Numbered from the stretch's first letter, positions 33,781 to 44,119 are shown. The stretch: DNA of 64,000 nt from CAVTQY01 sp963736975 (GCA_963736975.1 CAVTQY010000001.1:806001-870000), one strand, 5' to 3'. Made by a program: numbers and translations. Notes: generated from the sequence alone by a model not told the origin.

Positions 33781-34607
33781 GCGGTCAACCAGCCCGGATC
33801 GCGTGCCAGCACGGCGAGCCGCTCACGCGGATGCACGAGCGACGGCAAACACTCCAGCAATCCCCGCGTGTAAGGATGTCGCGCCCGCGCCAACTCGCCG
33901 GCCGGCAGCCGCTCCAGCACCCGCCCGGCATACATCACCATCACCCGGTCGCAGAAATGCGAAACCAACGGCAGGTCGTGGCTGATCAGGATCAGCCCCA
34001 TGCCGCGGCGCGACACCAGATCGTCGATGAGCCGCAAGATCTCCGCCTGCACCGTCGCATCCAGGGCGCTGGTCGGTTCGTCGGCGATCAGCAGCTCCGG
34101 ATCGGGGGCCAGCATCATCGCGATCATCGCCCGCTGGCCCATCCCGCCAGACAATTCGTGCGGATACAGCCGCGCAACCCGCTCGGGGTCGCGGATGCGC
34201 ACCTGCGCCAGCAAGTCGATCGCCGCCTGCCGTGCCACGCGCCGCGCGCCGCCCTTGTGCACCAACCAGGCCTCGGCGATCTGCCGACCCACCGGCATTA
34301 CCGGATTGAGCGCGTATTTCGGGTCCTGCAGGATCAACCCCGCCCGTTGGCCGCGGATGCGCCGCAGCATGCGCTCATTCGCGCCCATTACATCGATACC
34401 GTCGAAATTCAGCCGCTCGGCCGTCACGCGCGCCGTGTGCGGCAACAGGCGCAGGATCGCCCGGGCGGTCAGCGACTTGCCCGAGCCGCTCTCGCCGACG
34501 ATCCCAAGCTTCTCCTGTCCCAGTTTCAAGGAGACCCCCCGCACCGCGTCCAGCATCCCGCTCGCCGTCGGAAAGGAAATGCGCAGGTTGTCGATCTCGA
34601 CCAGCAT
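33777..34607 (-). CDS. Peptide/nickel-type ABC transporter ATP-binding protein (DppD-like), short
   Basis: A 276-residue ABC ATPase: Walker A GESGSGKSLT, Q-loop LILQDPKYALNPVM (ALNP is characteristic of DppD/OppD), signature LSGGMGQR, Walker B LLIADEPTSALD and H-loop ISHDLPLVSHFCDRVMVMYAGR. Like its partner it is shorter than typical DppD (about 330), ending soon after the H-loop region (LARDPGWLTA). It overlaps the permease gene (34607) by one base. Confidence 0.92.
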   Translation of the reverse strand: MLVEIDNLRISFPTASGMLDAVRGVSLKLGQEKLGIVGESGSGKSLTARAILRLLPHTARVTAERLNFDGIDVMGANERMLRRIRGQRAGLILQDPKYALNPVMPVGRQIAEAWLVHKGGARRVARQAAIDLLAQVRIRDPERVARLYPHELSGGMGQRAMIAMMLAPDPELLIADEPTSALDATVQAEILRLIDDLVSRRGMGLILISHDLPLVSHFCDRVMVMYAGRVLERLPAGELARARHPYTRGLLECLPSLVHPRERLAVLARDPGWLTA

Positions 34608-35509
34608 CAGCGCTGCTTGGGGTCCAGCACGTCACGAATACCGTCGCCCAGCAAATTGAATGCCAGCGCCGCGATCAGGATCGCCAGCCCCGGCACCGTC
34701 GGCACCCACCATTGCTGCAAGATGTAGCCGCGCGTGGAGGCGATCATCGTCCCCCATTCCGGCGTCGGCGGCTGCGCGCCCATGCCGAGGAACCCGAGAC
34801 CCGCGGCGGTCAGGATGATCCCACTCATGTCCAGCGTTACCCGCACGATCACCGAAGAGAGGCACAAGGGGATCACGTGCCGCAGCACGATCCGCCCCCA
34901 GTGAGCGCCGGTCAGCCGCACCGCGGCGATGTAATCGGTCCCGCGGATGGTCATCGTATCCGCCCGCGCCAATCGGGCGTAAGCGGGCCAGGACGTCAGC
35001 GCGATTGCGAACACGGCCGAGGTGATGCCGGGCTTCAGCGCCGCCACAAATGCCAGCGCCAGGATCAGCCGCGGAAATGCCAGGAACACGTCGGTGACGC
35101 GCATCAGCGCCTTATCGACGAACCCACCTAAATAGCCGGCGATGCTGCCCACGATCAGCCCGACCGGCGCCACCAGAACCACCACCGCCACCACCATGCC
35201 GAGGGTGATCCGCCCGCCATACAGCACGCGGGTCAACAGATCGCGGCCCAGCTCATCGGTACCGAACCAATGCGCCCAAAAGGGTGCGGCCAGCCGGTCC
35301 GCAAGGTCCTGCGCATTCGGGTCGTAGGGCGCGATCAGCGGCGCGGCGAGCGAGAGCACAATCAGTACCAGCACCGTGACCAGCCCGGCCATGGCGAGTT
35401 TGTTGCGCCGGAACAAGAGCCAGCTTCGATAGGTCCGTCCCCAGGCTGCCTGCCGGCGCGAGGCCGGCGTCTCTGTCAGCAGCCAGGCGCGAAGCGTCGT
35501 CTCGCTCAT
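34607..35509 (-). CDS. Peptide/nickel-type ABC transporter permease (DppC-like)
   Basis: A 300-residue inner-membrane permease. A cytoplasmic N-terminus with WLLFRRNKLAMAGLVTVLVLIVLSL (helix 1) and the APYDPNAQDLADRLAAPF periplasmic segment typical of DppC/OppC is followed by the BPD_transp_1 domain: GSIAGYLGGFVDKALMRVTD, an EAA loop-like stretch (RGTDYIAAVRLTGAHWGRIVLRHVIP) and five more helices. The start is 1 bp after the DppB-like gene, so translation is coupled. Confidence 0.93.
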   Translation of the reverse strand: MSETTLRAWLLTETPASRRQAAWGRTYRSWLLFRRNKLAMAGLVTVLVLIVLSLAAPLIAPYDPNAQDLADRLAAPFWAHWFGTDELGRDLLTRVLYGGRITLGMVVAVVVLVAPVGLIVGSIAGYLGGFVDKALMRVTDVFLAFPRLILALAFVAALKPGITSAVFAIALTSWPAYARLARADTMTIRGTDYIAAVRLTGAHWGRIVLRHVIPLCLSSVIVRVTLDMSGIILTAAGLGFLGMGAQPPTPEWGTMIASTRGYILQQWWVPTVPGLAILIAALAFNLLGDGIRDVLDPKQR

Positions 35510-35510
35510 G

Positions 35511-36524
35511 CTAACGGACCCTCGGGTCCAACAGGCGATAGGCGATGTCGGCGAGGAGGTTCAGCACCACGTAAACGAGCCCGATCACCAGCGTCGCGCC
35601 CAGCACCGCGTTCATGTCCGCGTTCAGCAGCGACACCGTGAGGTAAAGCCCGAGGCCGGGCCAGGAGAACACGGTCTCGGTCAGCACCGCGCCTTCCAGC
35701 AGGCCGGCATAGGCGAGCGCGATCACGGTTACCAACGGCACCGCGATATTGCCGAAGGCGTGCCGCCACAGGATGCGCGTGCTCGACAGACCTTTGGCGC
35801 GTGCCGTCACGATATATTCGCCGGACAGCGCGTCCAGCATGAAGGCACGCGTCATCCGCGTGATGTAGGCGAGGCTGAAATAGGCCAGGACCAGCGCCGG
35901 CAGCACAAGATGGCCGAGCGCGTTCCAGAACACGTCCCACTGGCCTTCCAACGCAGCATCGACCACCAGCATGCCGGTGATGCGATCGACCAGGCCGTCG
36001 TACATCACATCGACCTGCCCGGTGCCGGGAGCGATCCCGAGCTTCACGTAGAAGATCAGCAGAAAGATCAGGCCCAGCACGAACACCGGGATCGACTGGC
36101 CAGCCAGACTCACCACGCGGACCACATGGTCGAAACGCGAACCCTGGCGCGCCGCGGCGATCACGCCGAGCGGAATGCCGACGACGATCGCCAGGATGAT
36201 CGCGGCGGTCGCCAGTTCGAATGTAGCCGGGAAGTAGGTGGCGATGTCCTGCGTCACCGGATGCGTCGTCATGACGCTGTTGCCCAGATTCCCGTGCAGC
36301 AGGCGCTCAAGGTAGATTCCGAACTGCACGATCAGGGGCCGGTCGAGCCCCAATTCGGTGCGCACCCGCGCCACCACGTCGGGCGGTGCATGGTCGCCGA
36401 CCACGGCGATGACCGGATCGATCGGCATCACCCGGCCGATCAGGAACGTCACCAGGATCAGCCCGAACAGCGTCACCGGCACGCTGGTGACGGTGCCGCT
36501 GATGCTGCGGAGGCGGCTGGCCAC
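35511..36524 (-). CDS. Peptide/nickel-type ABC transporter permease (DppB-like)
   Basis: A 337-residue permease: helix 1 VPVTLFGLILVTFLIGRVMP, the GLDRPLIVQFGIYLERLLHGNLGNS segment diagnostic of DppB/OppB, ATAAIILAIVVGIPLGVIAA, and the EAA loop EYIVTARAKGLSSTRILWRHAFGNI. The last helix is followed by LADIAYRLLDPRVR, the canonical DppB C-terminus. It follows the solute-binding protein gene by 26 bp. Confidence 0.94.
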   Translation of the reverse strand: MASRLRSISGTVTSVPVTLFGLILVTFLIGRVMPIDPVIAVVGDHAPPDVVARVRTELGLDRPLIVQFGIYLERLLHGNLGNSVMTTHPVTQDIATYFPATFELATAAIILAIVVGIPLGVIAAARQGSRFDHVVRVVSLAGQSIPVFVLGLIFLLIFYVKLGIAPGTGQVDVMYDGLVDRITGMLVVDAALEGQWDVFWNALGHLVLPALVLAYFSLAYITRMTRAFMLDALSGEYIVTARAKGLSSTRILWRHAFGNIAVPLVTVIALAYAGLLEGAVLTETVFSWPGLGLYLTVSLLNADMNAVLGATLVIGLVYVVLNLLADIAYRLLDPRVR

Positions 36525-36550
36525 TTAGTATCCCCGCGGCGGGTCTTGTT

Positions 36551-38149
36551 TCATGCCTTACGAATAGCCGCGTATTTCGTGTAATCCGGCATCGGCCCGA
36601 TCCTGAGCCCGGTGATCGCCTTGCGCATCGTCGCGACGGCGTTCTGCTGCAGCATCATCGCGAAGGGCGAGACATCCCAGAACTCCTCCTGCATCGCTTT
36701 ATAAATTTCCAGCCGCTTCTCCGGATCCACTTCCGTCGCCGCATCCTCTGCCTGTTTCGTCAGTTGCGCATTCTTGAAGTGGCTGCGCCAGGCCAGGATC
36801 TTGAGCTTGCTGGTATCCGAATCGTCCGGATCGGCGCAGAACGCCTGCGCGTTGGAGTTCGGGTCGAAATAGTCGGACCCCCAAACCAACATCGCCAGTT
36901 GATGCGTCCGCGCCCGGGTCTTGGTGATCACCTGCTTCTGCTCGCCGGGCAGCAACTGAACTTTGATGCCGATCTTGCCGAGATCAGCCTGCACCGCCTG
37001 CGCAATCTGGTCGTAGGGTGGGGCGGAGACGAAATCCATCGTCACCGAGAACCCGTTCGGCAGGCCTGCCTGCATCAGCAGCGTCTTCGCCTTGCCGAGG
37101 TCCTGCGTGAACGGCTGTGTGGACAGCGCACCCGGGATACCTTTGGGCAGGAAGGACTGCCAAACCGTCCAGGTTTCCGGTGTGATGTTCTTGGCGATCG
37201 CGTCGTAGTCGATCGCCCACTTGATCGCCTGGCGCACCTCCGGCTTGGCCAACTCGGCCATCGACTGATTCATCGCGATATACATCGAGCTTGCCTGGCC
37301 GGCTGACTCGACGTGGAGTTCCGCGTTGTGCGCGATCGACTTGAGCTGGTCGGCCTGCAGGTCGCGCGCGATATCGACGCCGCCTTTCCGCAGCAGCAGC
37401 AACTGCTCGGCCGGGTCCTTCACGTGCTGCAACACGATCCGCTTGACGCCCGGTTTCGTGGTCGCATGCGGGTTGGCATCGACGATGATGTGATCGGAGG
37501 CCTGCCAGGAGGTGAGCTTGAAGCTGCCCGCCCCGGCCGTGTGAGTCTTCAGCCAGCCATTGCCGAGATCGTTGCCCTGCGCGTTCGCCATCGCCGTGGC
37601 CTTCTCGACGATGCAGCCGATATTCGCAGAGAGGCAATACAGAACGAAGCTGGGTGCTTGCCGGGTCGGCAGCTCCATGACCAAAGTGCGGTCATCCGTG
37701 GCGCGGATCAGCTTCTGCACATTGTCCTTGCTGTAGCCGAACTGGGTTAGGATGAACCCGGGTGTCTTGTTCAGGATCACCGCCCGGTGCAGGGAGAACT
37801 CGGCGTCCGCCGCAGTGACCGGTTTGCCTGACTCGAAGCGTGCATTCGGAGTCAGGTGAAACGTGAAGCTCATGCCGTCTTTGCTGATCTCCCATTTCTC
37901 CGCCAGATCCCCATCGATTTTGGTGCCGTTCTGCGCATCCGGCACGATCAGCTTCCGGTAACAGTTGCCATCCACCTCGTTGTCGGTGAACTCATACGAT
38001 TCCGCCGGATCGAAACTGATGACATCATCGATCTGCTTGGCCATCACCACGATGCCGGGCGGCGTAGCGGCCCAGGCGGACGGCACGCTTGCCGTACCGG
38101 CGGCGGTAAGCGCGGCGCCGGAGGCGAGCAGAGAGCGGCGGGTCAGCAT
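36551..38149 (-). CDS. Extracellular solute-binding protein family 5 (DppA/OppA-like)
   Basis: A 532-residue periplasmic binding protein with a twin-arginine-like N-terminus (TRRSLLASGAALTAAG) and a cleavage site near AWAATP. It has the SBP_bac_5 segments ISFDPAESYEFTDNEVDGNCYRKL and LAEKWEISKDGMSFTFHLTPNARFESGKPVTAAD, plus the late domain QAGLPNGFSVTMDFVSAPPYDQIAQAVQADLGKIGIKV. The ligand could be a peptide, nickel-chelate, glycoside or opine; the operon has no enzymatic gene to tell. First gene of the minus-strand operon, divergent from the sugar importer with 166 bp between them. Confidence 0.93.
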   Translation of the reverse strand: MLTRRSLLASGAALTAAGTASVPSAWAATPPGIVVMAKQIDDVISFDPAESYEFTDNEVDGNCYRKLIVPDAQNGTKIDGDLAEKWEISKDGMSFTFHLTPNARFESGKPVTAADAEFSLHRAVILNKTPGFILTQFGYSKDNVQKLIRATDDRTLVMELPTRQAPSFVLYCLSANIGCIVEKATAMANAQGNDLGNGWLKTHTAGAGSFKLTSWQASDHIIVDANPHATTKPGVKRIVLQHVKDPAEQLLLLRKGGVDIARDLQADQLKSIAHNAELHVESAGQASSMYIAMNQSMAELAKPEVRQAIKWAIDYDAIAKNITPETWTVWQSFLPKGIPGALSTQPFTQDLGKAKTLLMQAGLPNGFSVTMDFVSAPPYDQIAQAVQADLGKIGIKVQLLPGEQKQVITKTRARTHQLAMLVWGSDYFDPNSNAQAFCADPDDSDTSKLKILAWRSHFKNAQLTKQAEDAATEVDPEKRLEIYKAMQEEFWDVSPFAMMLQQNAVATMRKAITGLRIGPMPDYTKYAAIRKA

Positions 38150-38315
38150 TATCGGGTCCCCCAGAACAGGTTGATTTGCCGCAGCTATAGCCCCCGCGCC
38201 GGCTGCGGGAAAGCGCCGGCCCCGGCGACTGCTGGGCGAGCCCCGCTTGGCACGCCGCGCAGCCAGGTTTAGGTCTGCCGGTCAATCAAAACCGCCAAAC
38301 CGACCGGAGGAAACC

Positions 38316-39593
38316 ATGCCGTACTCGACCCGTCGCACTCTACTGGCCGGCGCGGCGGCTTCGCTCGCGGTCCCGCGAGCCCTTCGCGCACAGACCTCCG
38401 TGAAGCCACGTGTGACCGTCATCTCGCAATGGGCGGCCGGAAGCGATGGCGCAGCGATCAGTGCGCTCGGCAAGGTGTTCGAGCAGCATGGCGGCATCTG
38501 GCAGCACAACCCGGTGCCCGGCTTCACCACGGAGATGATGAACAAGCTCCGGGCCGAGATCCTGGCCGGCGATCCGCCGGCGGTGTCGCAACTCAAAGGG
38601 CCGGAGATCGCCGCCTGGTCGAAAATCGCCCCGACGGTGGACATCACCCCCTGGGTCACTGCTGCCGATTTCGCACCGCACGTGCCGGTGGAGCTTGCGA
38701 AGACCTGTCAGCCGGCGGGGCACTGGATCGCGCTGCCGCTGCAGATCTATCGTATCAACACGCTATTCGTATCGGCCAAGGGCATGCAGCGCGCCGGTTT
38801 CAGCGCGCCGCCGAAGACCTGGGCGGAATTCAACCAGGTGGCGGAGAAGATGAAGGCCGCCGGCATGATCCCGCTTGCCAATGGCGGCATCCGCTGGGAT
38901 GACGGAATGAAGTTCGAGATCGCACTCGCCGGCATCAGTCCCGACATTTATCGCCGCGCCATCATGCAACTCGATACCGACGCGTTGAAAAGCAAGGAGG
39001 TGCTGGCCGCGTTCGAGCAGTTGCGCAAGCTTGCCAACTGGATGAACCCGAATATCGCCGCGCAGAGCTGGGCCGTGAACCTGCCCGCCTTCATGAAAGG
39101 CGATATGGGCATGGTGCTGATGGGCGGCTGGGCGCAGGGCAACCTGCTGCATGCGGGCGCCACCACGGCGGATTTCAGCAGCGGGCCGGCGCCGCAGGAC
39201 AGCGGCCCGCCCTGCTTCGACCTGAACGCCGACAGCTTCATCTTCTGGCGGCAGAAGGCGCCCGACCTGCAAGCCGGACAGAAACTGTTCGCCGAGATCG
39301 TGATGCAGCCGTCAACGCAGGAAATGTATTCGCAGATCACCGGCTCTATCCCGTCGCGGACGGATGTAGACCTGTCCGCCAAGGGCTTCACCGACGGACA
39401 ACGCAATTCCGCGCAGAACCTGCGCGACGCGATCACCGAGAAGCGGGTGCTGCTCAGCCTGGCCCACAACATGGCGCAGCCGAACGGCGTCACCGCGGCG
39501 ATGATCGATGTGCTGACCGAATACGTGCACAACAACACTATCCCCGCCGCCGAAGGGCAGAAGCGGCTGGTCGCGGCGGTGCAGAACGCGTAA
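38316..39593 (+). CDS. Sugar-type ABC transporter substrate-binding protein (family 1, UgpB-like)
   Basis: A 425-residue periplasmic protein with an RR-containing signal (STRRTLLAGAAASLAVPRALRAQ). The mature part follows the SBP_bac_1 plan: VISQWAAGSDGAAISALGKVFEQHG, MMNKLRAEILAGDPPAVSQL, PLQIYRINTLFVSAKGMQRAGFSAPPKTWAEF and a C-terminal QNLRDAITEKR region. Such proteins bind sugars, oligosaccharides or glycerol-3-phosphate. Start 38316 is fixed by CCGGAGG at 38304-38310. First gene of a four-gene importer operon. Confidence 0.93.
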   Translation: MPYSTRRTLLAGAAASLAVPRALRAQTSVKPRVTVISQWAAGSDGAAISALGKVFEQHGGIWQHNPVPGFTTEMMNKLRAEILAGDPPAVSQLKGPEIAAWSKIAPTVDITPWVTAADFAPHVPVELAKTCQPAGHWIALPLQIYRINTLFVSAKGMQRAGFSAPPKTWAEFNQVAEKMKAAGMIPLANGGIRWDDGMKFEIALAGISPDIYRRAIMQLDTDALKSKEVLAAFEQLRKLANWMNPNIAAQSWAVNLPAFMKGDMGMVLMGGWAQGNLLHAGATTADFSSGPAPQDSGPPCFDLNADSFIFWRQKAPDLQAGQKLFAEIVMQPSTQEMYSQITGSIPSRTDVDLSAKGFTDGQRNSAQNLRDAITEKRVLLSLAHNMAQPNGVTAAMIDVLTEYVHNNTIPAAEGQKRLVAAVQNA

Positions 39594-39599
39594 TCTTTC

Positions 39600-40541
39600 G
39601 TGTCGGCGCAAACCAGTCTGCCCCTTGCCGCGCGGGAGAGAAGGCGGCCCGGCACGTGGCGCAACCCGGTTGCGGCTCTCCTCACTCAGCTTGCGATCTG
39701 GGTGCCGGTGCTGATCGCGGCTGGCCACGTGGTGCTGTTTACCGCCTGGACCACGTGGGTTTCGTTCACCCCATCTACGCTGCTGCCGGAACATGGCTGG
39801 GTGGGACTGCGCAATTATCGCGCCGTGATGCGAACGCCGAACTTCCAGATCGCCTACGTCAATCTGGTGATCTACGGCATCGGCATCGTGGTGGTGATCA
39901 CCGCGGTCGGCCTGCTGCTGGCCATCCTTCTCGACCAGCGAATACGCGCCGAGAACGTGTTCCGCACGATCTTTTTGTATCCGCTGGCCGTGTCCTTCGT
40001 CGTCACCGGCACGGTCTGGAGCTGGCTGCTCAACCCGGGCCTCGGGATCCCGAGGCTCATGCACAATCTCGGGTGGACAAGTTTCCGGTTCGACTGGCTG
40101 ATAGAGCCCGACAAGGCGATCTACACACTGATCCTGGCCGGAGCCTGGCAGGGCGCGGGCTTTGCCATGGCGCTATTCCTGGCCGGGCTGCGCTCGGTCG
40201 ATGCCGACCTTATCAAGGCCGCACAGATCGACGGCGCCGGGCCGTGGCGGACCTACCGGCGAGTCGTGTTGCCGACGATCTGGCCGATCTTTGTAACCGT
40301 GTTGGTGATCCTGCTGGCGCTGGCGATCAAGACCTTCGATCTTGTTCGCGCCCTGACCGGCGGCGGCCCAGGCATTTCCACGATGCTTCCGGCGCTCGTC
40401 GTCTATGACTTCATGTTCCAGCGCGGCGAGCTCGGCCGCGGCTCGGCTGCCGCGGTGCTGATGCTGTTGTCGATGCTGGCGGTGATGGCGCCCTACGGCA
40501 TTTACCTGCGCGCGCGACGCCGGCGTGAGGCCCGGGCGTGA
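39600..40541 (+). CDS. Sugar ABC transporter permease (MalF/UgpA-like)
   Basis: A 313-residue permease starting with GTG at 39600. Six helices; HVVLFTAWTTWVSFTPSTLLPEHGWVGLRNYRAVMRTPNF is the typical first periplasmic region, and the EAA loop is GLRSVDADLIKAAQIDGAGPWRTYRRVVLPTIWP. It forms the membrane channel with the next gene, which starts inside its stop region (GTGA overlap, 4 bp). Confidence 0.94.
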   Translation: MSAQTSLPLAARERRRPGTWRNPVAALLTQLAIWVPVLIAAGHVVLFTAWTTWVSFTPSTLLPEHGWVGLRNYRAVMRTPNFQIAYVNLVIYGIGIVVVITAVGLLLAILLDQRIRAENVFRTIFLYPLAVSFVVTGTVWSWLLNPGLGIPRLMHNLGWTSFRFDWLIEPDKAIYTLILAGAWQGAGFAMALFLAGLRSVDADLIKAAQIDGAGPWRTYRRVVLPTIWPIFVTVLVILLALAIKTFDLVRALTGGGPGISTMLPALVVYDFMFQRGELGRGSAAAVLMLLSMLAVMAPYGIYLRARRRREARA

Positions 40542-41374
40542 GGCGCATTATCATCTACGCGGTGCTGATCCTGCTCGCTGTGCTGTTCCTCGGTCCGCTC
40601 GTGGTGGTGCTGCTGAACTCGGTCCGCAGCAATCAGGAGATCGCCGCGACGTCCCTCATCGGTTGGCCGCACCATCTCGCTTTCGGCAACTACGCCGATG
40701 CGTGGGACCGGTTCTGCATGGCCGAGCATTGCTGGGGCATCGAGCCCTACATGCTGAATTCCCTCGAGATGGCGATCCCAGCCACCATCCTCTCTACGCT
40801 TCTCGGCGCCTTGGCCGGCTACTCGATCGCGCTGTGGCGTTTTCCTGGTGATCAGCTCGTGTTCGGGCTGGTCACCGTCGGCATCTTCCTGCCGGAGCAA
40901 ATGAAGCTGATCCCTTGGGTCGTCGTGCTGCGTGACCTCGCGCTCACCAACACCATTGCCGGCTTGATCCTGATCCACGTGGTGCAGGGGATGAGCTTCA
41001 CCACGCTGTTTTGCCGCAACTACTATGTCAGCATCCCGCAAGACCTGTTGAAGGCGGCCCGGATCGACGGCGCCGGCTTCTTCCGCGTCTTCCGGCGAAT
41101 CGTGCTGCCGCTGTCACCGCCGATCCTGATCGTCACGGTGATCTGGCAGTTCACCGGCATCTGGAACGAGTTCCTGTTCGGCGTCACCTTTACCTCCGGC
41201 GGTCAGCAGCCGGTCACCGCCGCGCTGATCGCGCTGTCCGCCGCCATCACCAGCGAGCCGATGTACGGCGTGCAGAGCGCGGCAGTGCTGATCGCGGCGG
41301 TCCCCACCCTGTTGGTCTATCTGTTCGGCGGCCGTTATTTCCTGAGCGGGCTCACCGCCGGCGCGGTGAAGTAA
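40538..41374 (+). CDS. Sugar ABC transporter permease (MalG/UgpE-like)
   Basis: A 278-residue second permease, starting with GTG. It has GALAGYSIALWRFPGDQLVFGLVTVGIFLPEQMKLIP, typical of MalG-type permeases, and the EAA loop YYVSIPQDLLKAARIDGAGFFRVFRRIVLPLSPP. The C-terminus is FGGRYFLSGLTAGAVK, the classic GRYFLSGLTAGAVKG ending. Followed after 9 bp by the ATPase. Confidence 0.94.
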   Translation: MRRIIIYAVLILLAVLFLGPLVVVLLNSVRSNQEIAATSLIGWPHHLAFGNYADAWDRFCMAEHCWGIEPYMLNSLEMAIPATILSTLLGALAGYSIALWRFPGDQLVFGLVTVGIFLPEQMKLIPWVVVLRDLALTNTIAGLILIHVVQGMSFTTLFCRNYYVSIPQDLLKAARIDGAGFFRVFRRIVLPLSPPILIVTVIWQFTGIWNEFLFGVTFTSGGQQPVTAALIALSAAITSEPMYGVQSAAVLIAAVPTLLVYLFGGRYFLSGLTAGAVK

Positions 41375-41383
41375 GGACCTGAT

Positions 41384-42496
<1,113 letters not shown>

Positions 42497-42694
42497 CGTA
42501 TCGGCGTTTCATAAGCAACTGATTAGGCCCGACGCCTCCGTTCTGCTGCGAGGCGGCAGCTCCCGGCCGCCCGCCGGCCGCGGCCTTCACAAGCCTGGGT
42601 GTCCCCCGGCTGCCCCTGTGGCGGCGACCGTCGCGATATGTTAATTGAGGCTTGGCTGCCTCGACATCCCAGGACCTTCGACAAGGAGGAAACC

Positions 42695-43276
42695 ATGCCG
42701 CTTGATGTCATCGCTGGAAAAAGCTCTCTCTCCCTCCTGGACTTCGCGCGCGAAGACTGGTCGCTTGGCGGGGCGGTTGCCCGGCTGGGCCTGAACCCGA
42801 TCTCCGCCGGACTGTTGGCCGCCCATCGGGAGGATCAAGTTCGGCGCAACCCGCCGAGCTTCCTTTATCGCCACCGCTGGGTTGCACCGTTACTGACGAT
42901 CAGCAGCTTCGCGATCAGCGTCGCCGGTGCAGCGTTTGTCGGCACGCCTGTGGCCGCCGTTTCGGTGATTCTGGCCGGTATGGTGCCGGCGCTAGGCGGT
43001 ATCGTGCTCGCCTCCCGCAAGGTGCGGGGCGAGGCTTATTGGGTGGAGCGGCGCGTTACCGAAACCGGGCTCATCAATGCGCGGGTACCGCAGACAATCC
43101 GGGAAAGCGCCTTCTTGCTGAAACGGGAGTTCCCCCCGGCGCGGCTGATCCTGGGCGAACTGCGACAGGACACGGTCGTGCTGGACCCGTATCTGATTGC
43201 CGAATACGGCGATGACCGTGTGATCCTGGGCATCTGGGACGGCGATCGGGTGATCGCCAGCGCCACCGCCGACTGA
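42695..43276 (+). CDS. Uncharacterised membrane protein
   Basis: A 193-residue protein without a family I recognise. Around residues 63-110 it has two hydrophobic segments (WVAPLLTISSFAISVAGAAFV and VAAVSVILAGMVPALGGIVLA) with a short turn between them. The soluble C-terminal part (VERRVTETGLINARVPQTIRES, FLLKREFPPARLILGELRQDTVVLDPYLIAEYGDDRVILGIWDGD) is a compact acidic domain. Start 42695 has AGGAGG at 42684-42689. The 198 bp upstream are G/C palindromic and hold no gene; a terminator follows at 43290. Confidence 0.75.
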   Translation: MPLDVIAGKSSLSLLDFAREDWSLGGAVARLGLNPISAGLLAAHREDQVRRNPPSFLYRHRWVAPLLTISSFAISVAGAAFVGTPVAAVSVILAGMVPALGGIVLASRKVRGEAYWVERRVTETGLINARVPQTIRESAFLLKREFPPARLILGELRQDTVVLDPYLIAEYGDDRVILGIWDGDRVIASATAD

Positions 43277-43289
43277 GCAGGCAAGGCCG

Positions 43290-43320
43290 GGGGGCCGTCG
43301 ACAACGACGGCCCCCGCTTT
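43290..43320 (+). terminator. Rho-independent terminator after the unknown membrane protein gene
   Basis: A perfect 11-bp stem (GGGGGCCGTCG / CGACGGCCCCC) with an ACAA tetraloop, followed by GCTTT. It lies 13 bp after the stop codon of the 42695 gene. The T tract is short but the stem is very stable. Confidence 0.75.
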
Positions 43321-43372
43321 CATGTCAGTTGTTCAGCTGCCACGCCACCCCGCTCGGATCGCGGGAGGTCGC

Positions 43373-43636
43373 TCAAGGATGCGGGCAGCCAGGCGCCTGC
43401 GGCGTAGCGCGGCAGTCGGGTGGGGGCATCCGCCGCGACTGACGCGGCACCGCGGCCTGCACGACCGTGCCGCCCTGCGTGACACCGTGGGATGTGCACT
43501 CGCAGTAGCCCTCGATCGGCATACCCGTGGGGCAGGTTAGCCCTCCGTCGGTCTGACACGTGTTGGCGAAAGCCGGGCCGGCGGCCATCGCCGCGGCTGC
43601 GAGCAGGGTGCAAATGGTGAGGCGGATGTGTTGCAT
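43373..43636 (-). CDS. Small secreted Cys-rich protein of unknown function
   Basis: An 87-residue protein with a clear signal peptide (MQHIRLTICTLLAAAAMAAG, cleavage near AFANT). The 60-residue mature part has six cysteines (TCQT, LTCP, YCECTS, DCRA, GCPH), many prolines and a basic RQSRR stretch. No family recognised; disulfide-bonded periplasmic or secreted micro-protein is the best description. Codon use matches neighbours and the start has a GGAG-like sequence upstream, which makes it likely real although short. Confidence 0.55.
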   Translation of the reverse strand: MQHIRLTICTLLAAAAMAAGPAFANTCQTDGGLTCPTGMPIEGYCECTSHGVTQGGTVVQAAVPRQSRRMPPPDCRATPQAPGCPHP

Positions 43637-43984
43637 TCCGGACGGCCTCCATGCCAGAGCGAAAGTGGAACTGTTAATACGATCCGCCGCGGGAATTTTT
43701 GCGACTCAAAGGCCCGTGAGTGTTGTGTCCAGGCGTGGTTCAAGAGCGATTGGGGGACCGCCGAGCAGGCCGAGACACTCGCCACTTTCATGTTGGGAAC
43801 CGAGGGAACGCCGGAGGGAACAACGTCAGGCGTGTTCGCCGGCGTGGTGCGTGCGCTGCGCATTCCCGGGGAATAGAGACGCACAAGAAAGGCCGCTTCG
43901 GCAGGAGTCGCCTTTCCTCTGGTGACTGCTGGGCGGCGCGCTATACCAGCCTTGTCGCGTTTCGTCAGCGTAATTTCAGAAAGC
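43637..43984. other. 348-bp stretch without a recognised gene, beside tRNA-Ala
   Basis: No protein family could be recognised in any frame. On the + strand a short frame, 43628-43876, is open (containing WGTAEQAETLATFMLGTEGT), and other frames run into the tRNA. This is the spot next to a tRNA 3' end where an integrated element could sit, but I saw no integrase motif and no repeated tRNA 3' end within the window. Confidence 0.5.
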
Positions 43985-44060
43985 TGGTGGAGCCAAGGGG
44001 AGTCGAACCCCTGACCTCCTGAATGCCATTCAGGCGCTCTCCCAACTGAGCTATGGCCCC
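43985..44060 (-). tRNA. tRNA-Ala (anticodon GGC)
   Basis: Read on the minus strand, a complete 76-nt cloverleaf: acceptor GGGGCCA pairing with TGGCTCC, D arm GCTCAGTTGGGAGAGC, anticodon arm CCTGA-ATGGCAT-TCAGG giving anticodon GGC, T arm AGGGG-TTCGACT-CCCCT, and an encoded 3' CCA (ACCA at 43985-43988). All stems pair with only wobble exceptions. Confidence 0.96.
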
Positions 44061-44119
44061 GCCAAGCGGCCACATATGCCCCGCTGCCCCAGTCCGATCA
44101 AGGGCAACCCCTACTGACC

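Noticed and set aside
43637..43984. Possible integrated element next to tRNA-Ala
   Set aside because: No integrase motif and no second copy of the tRNA 3' end were found within the window.
43537..44073. Protein-like frame over tRNA-Ala (minus strand)
   Set aside because: It begins inside the tRNA and its first residues are the familiar false translation of a tRNA gene.
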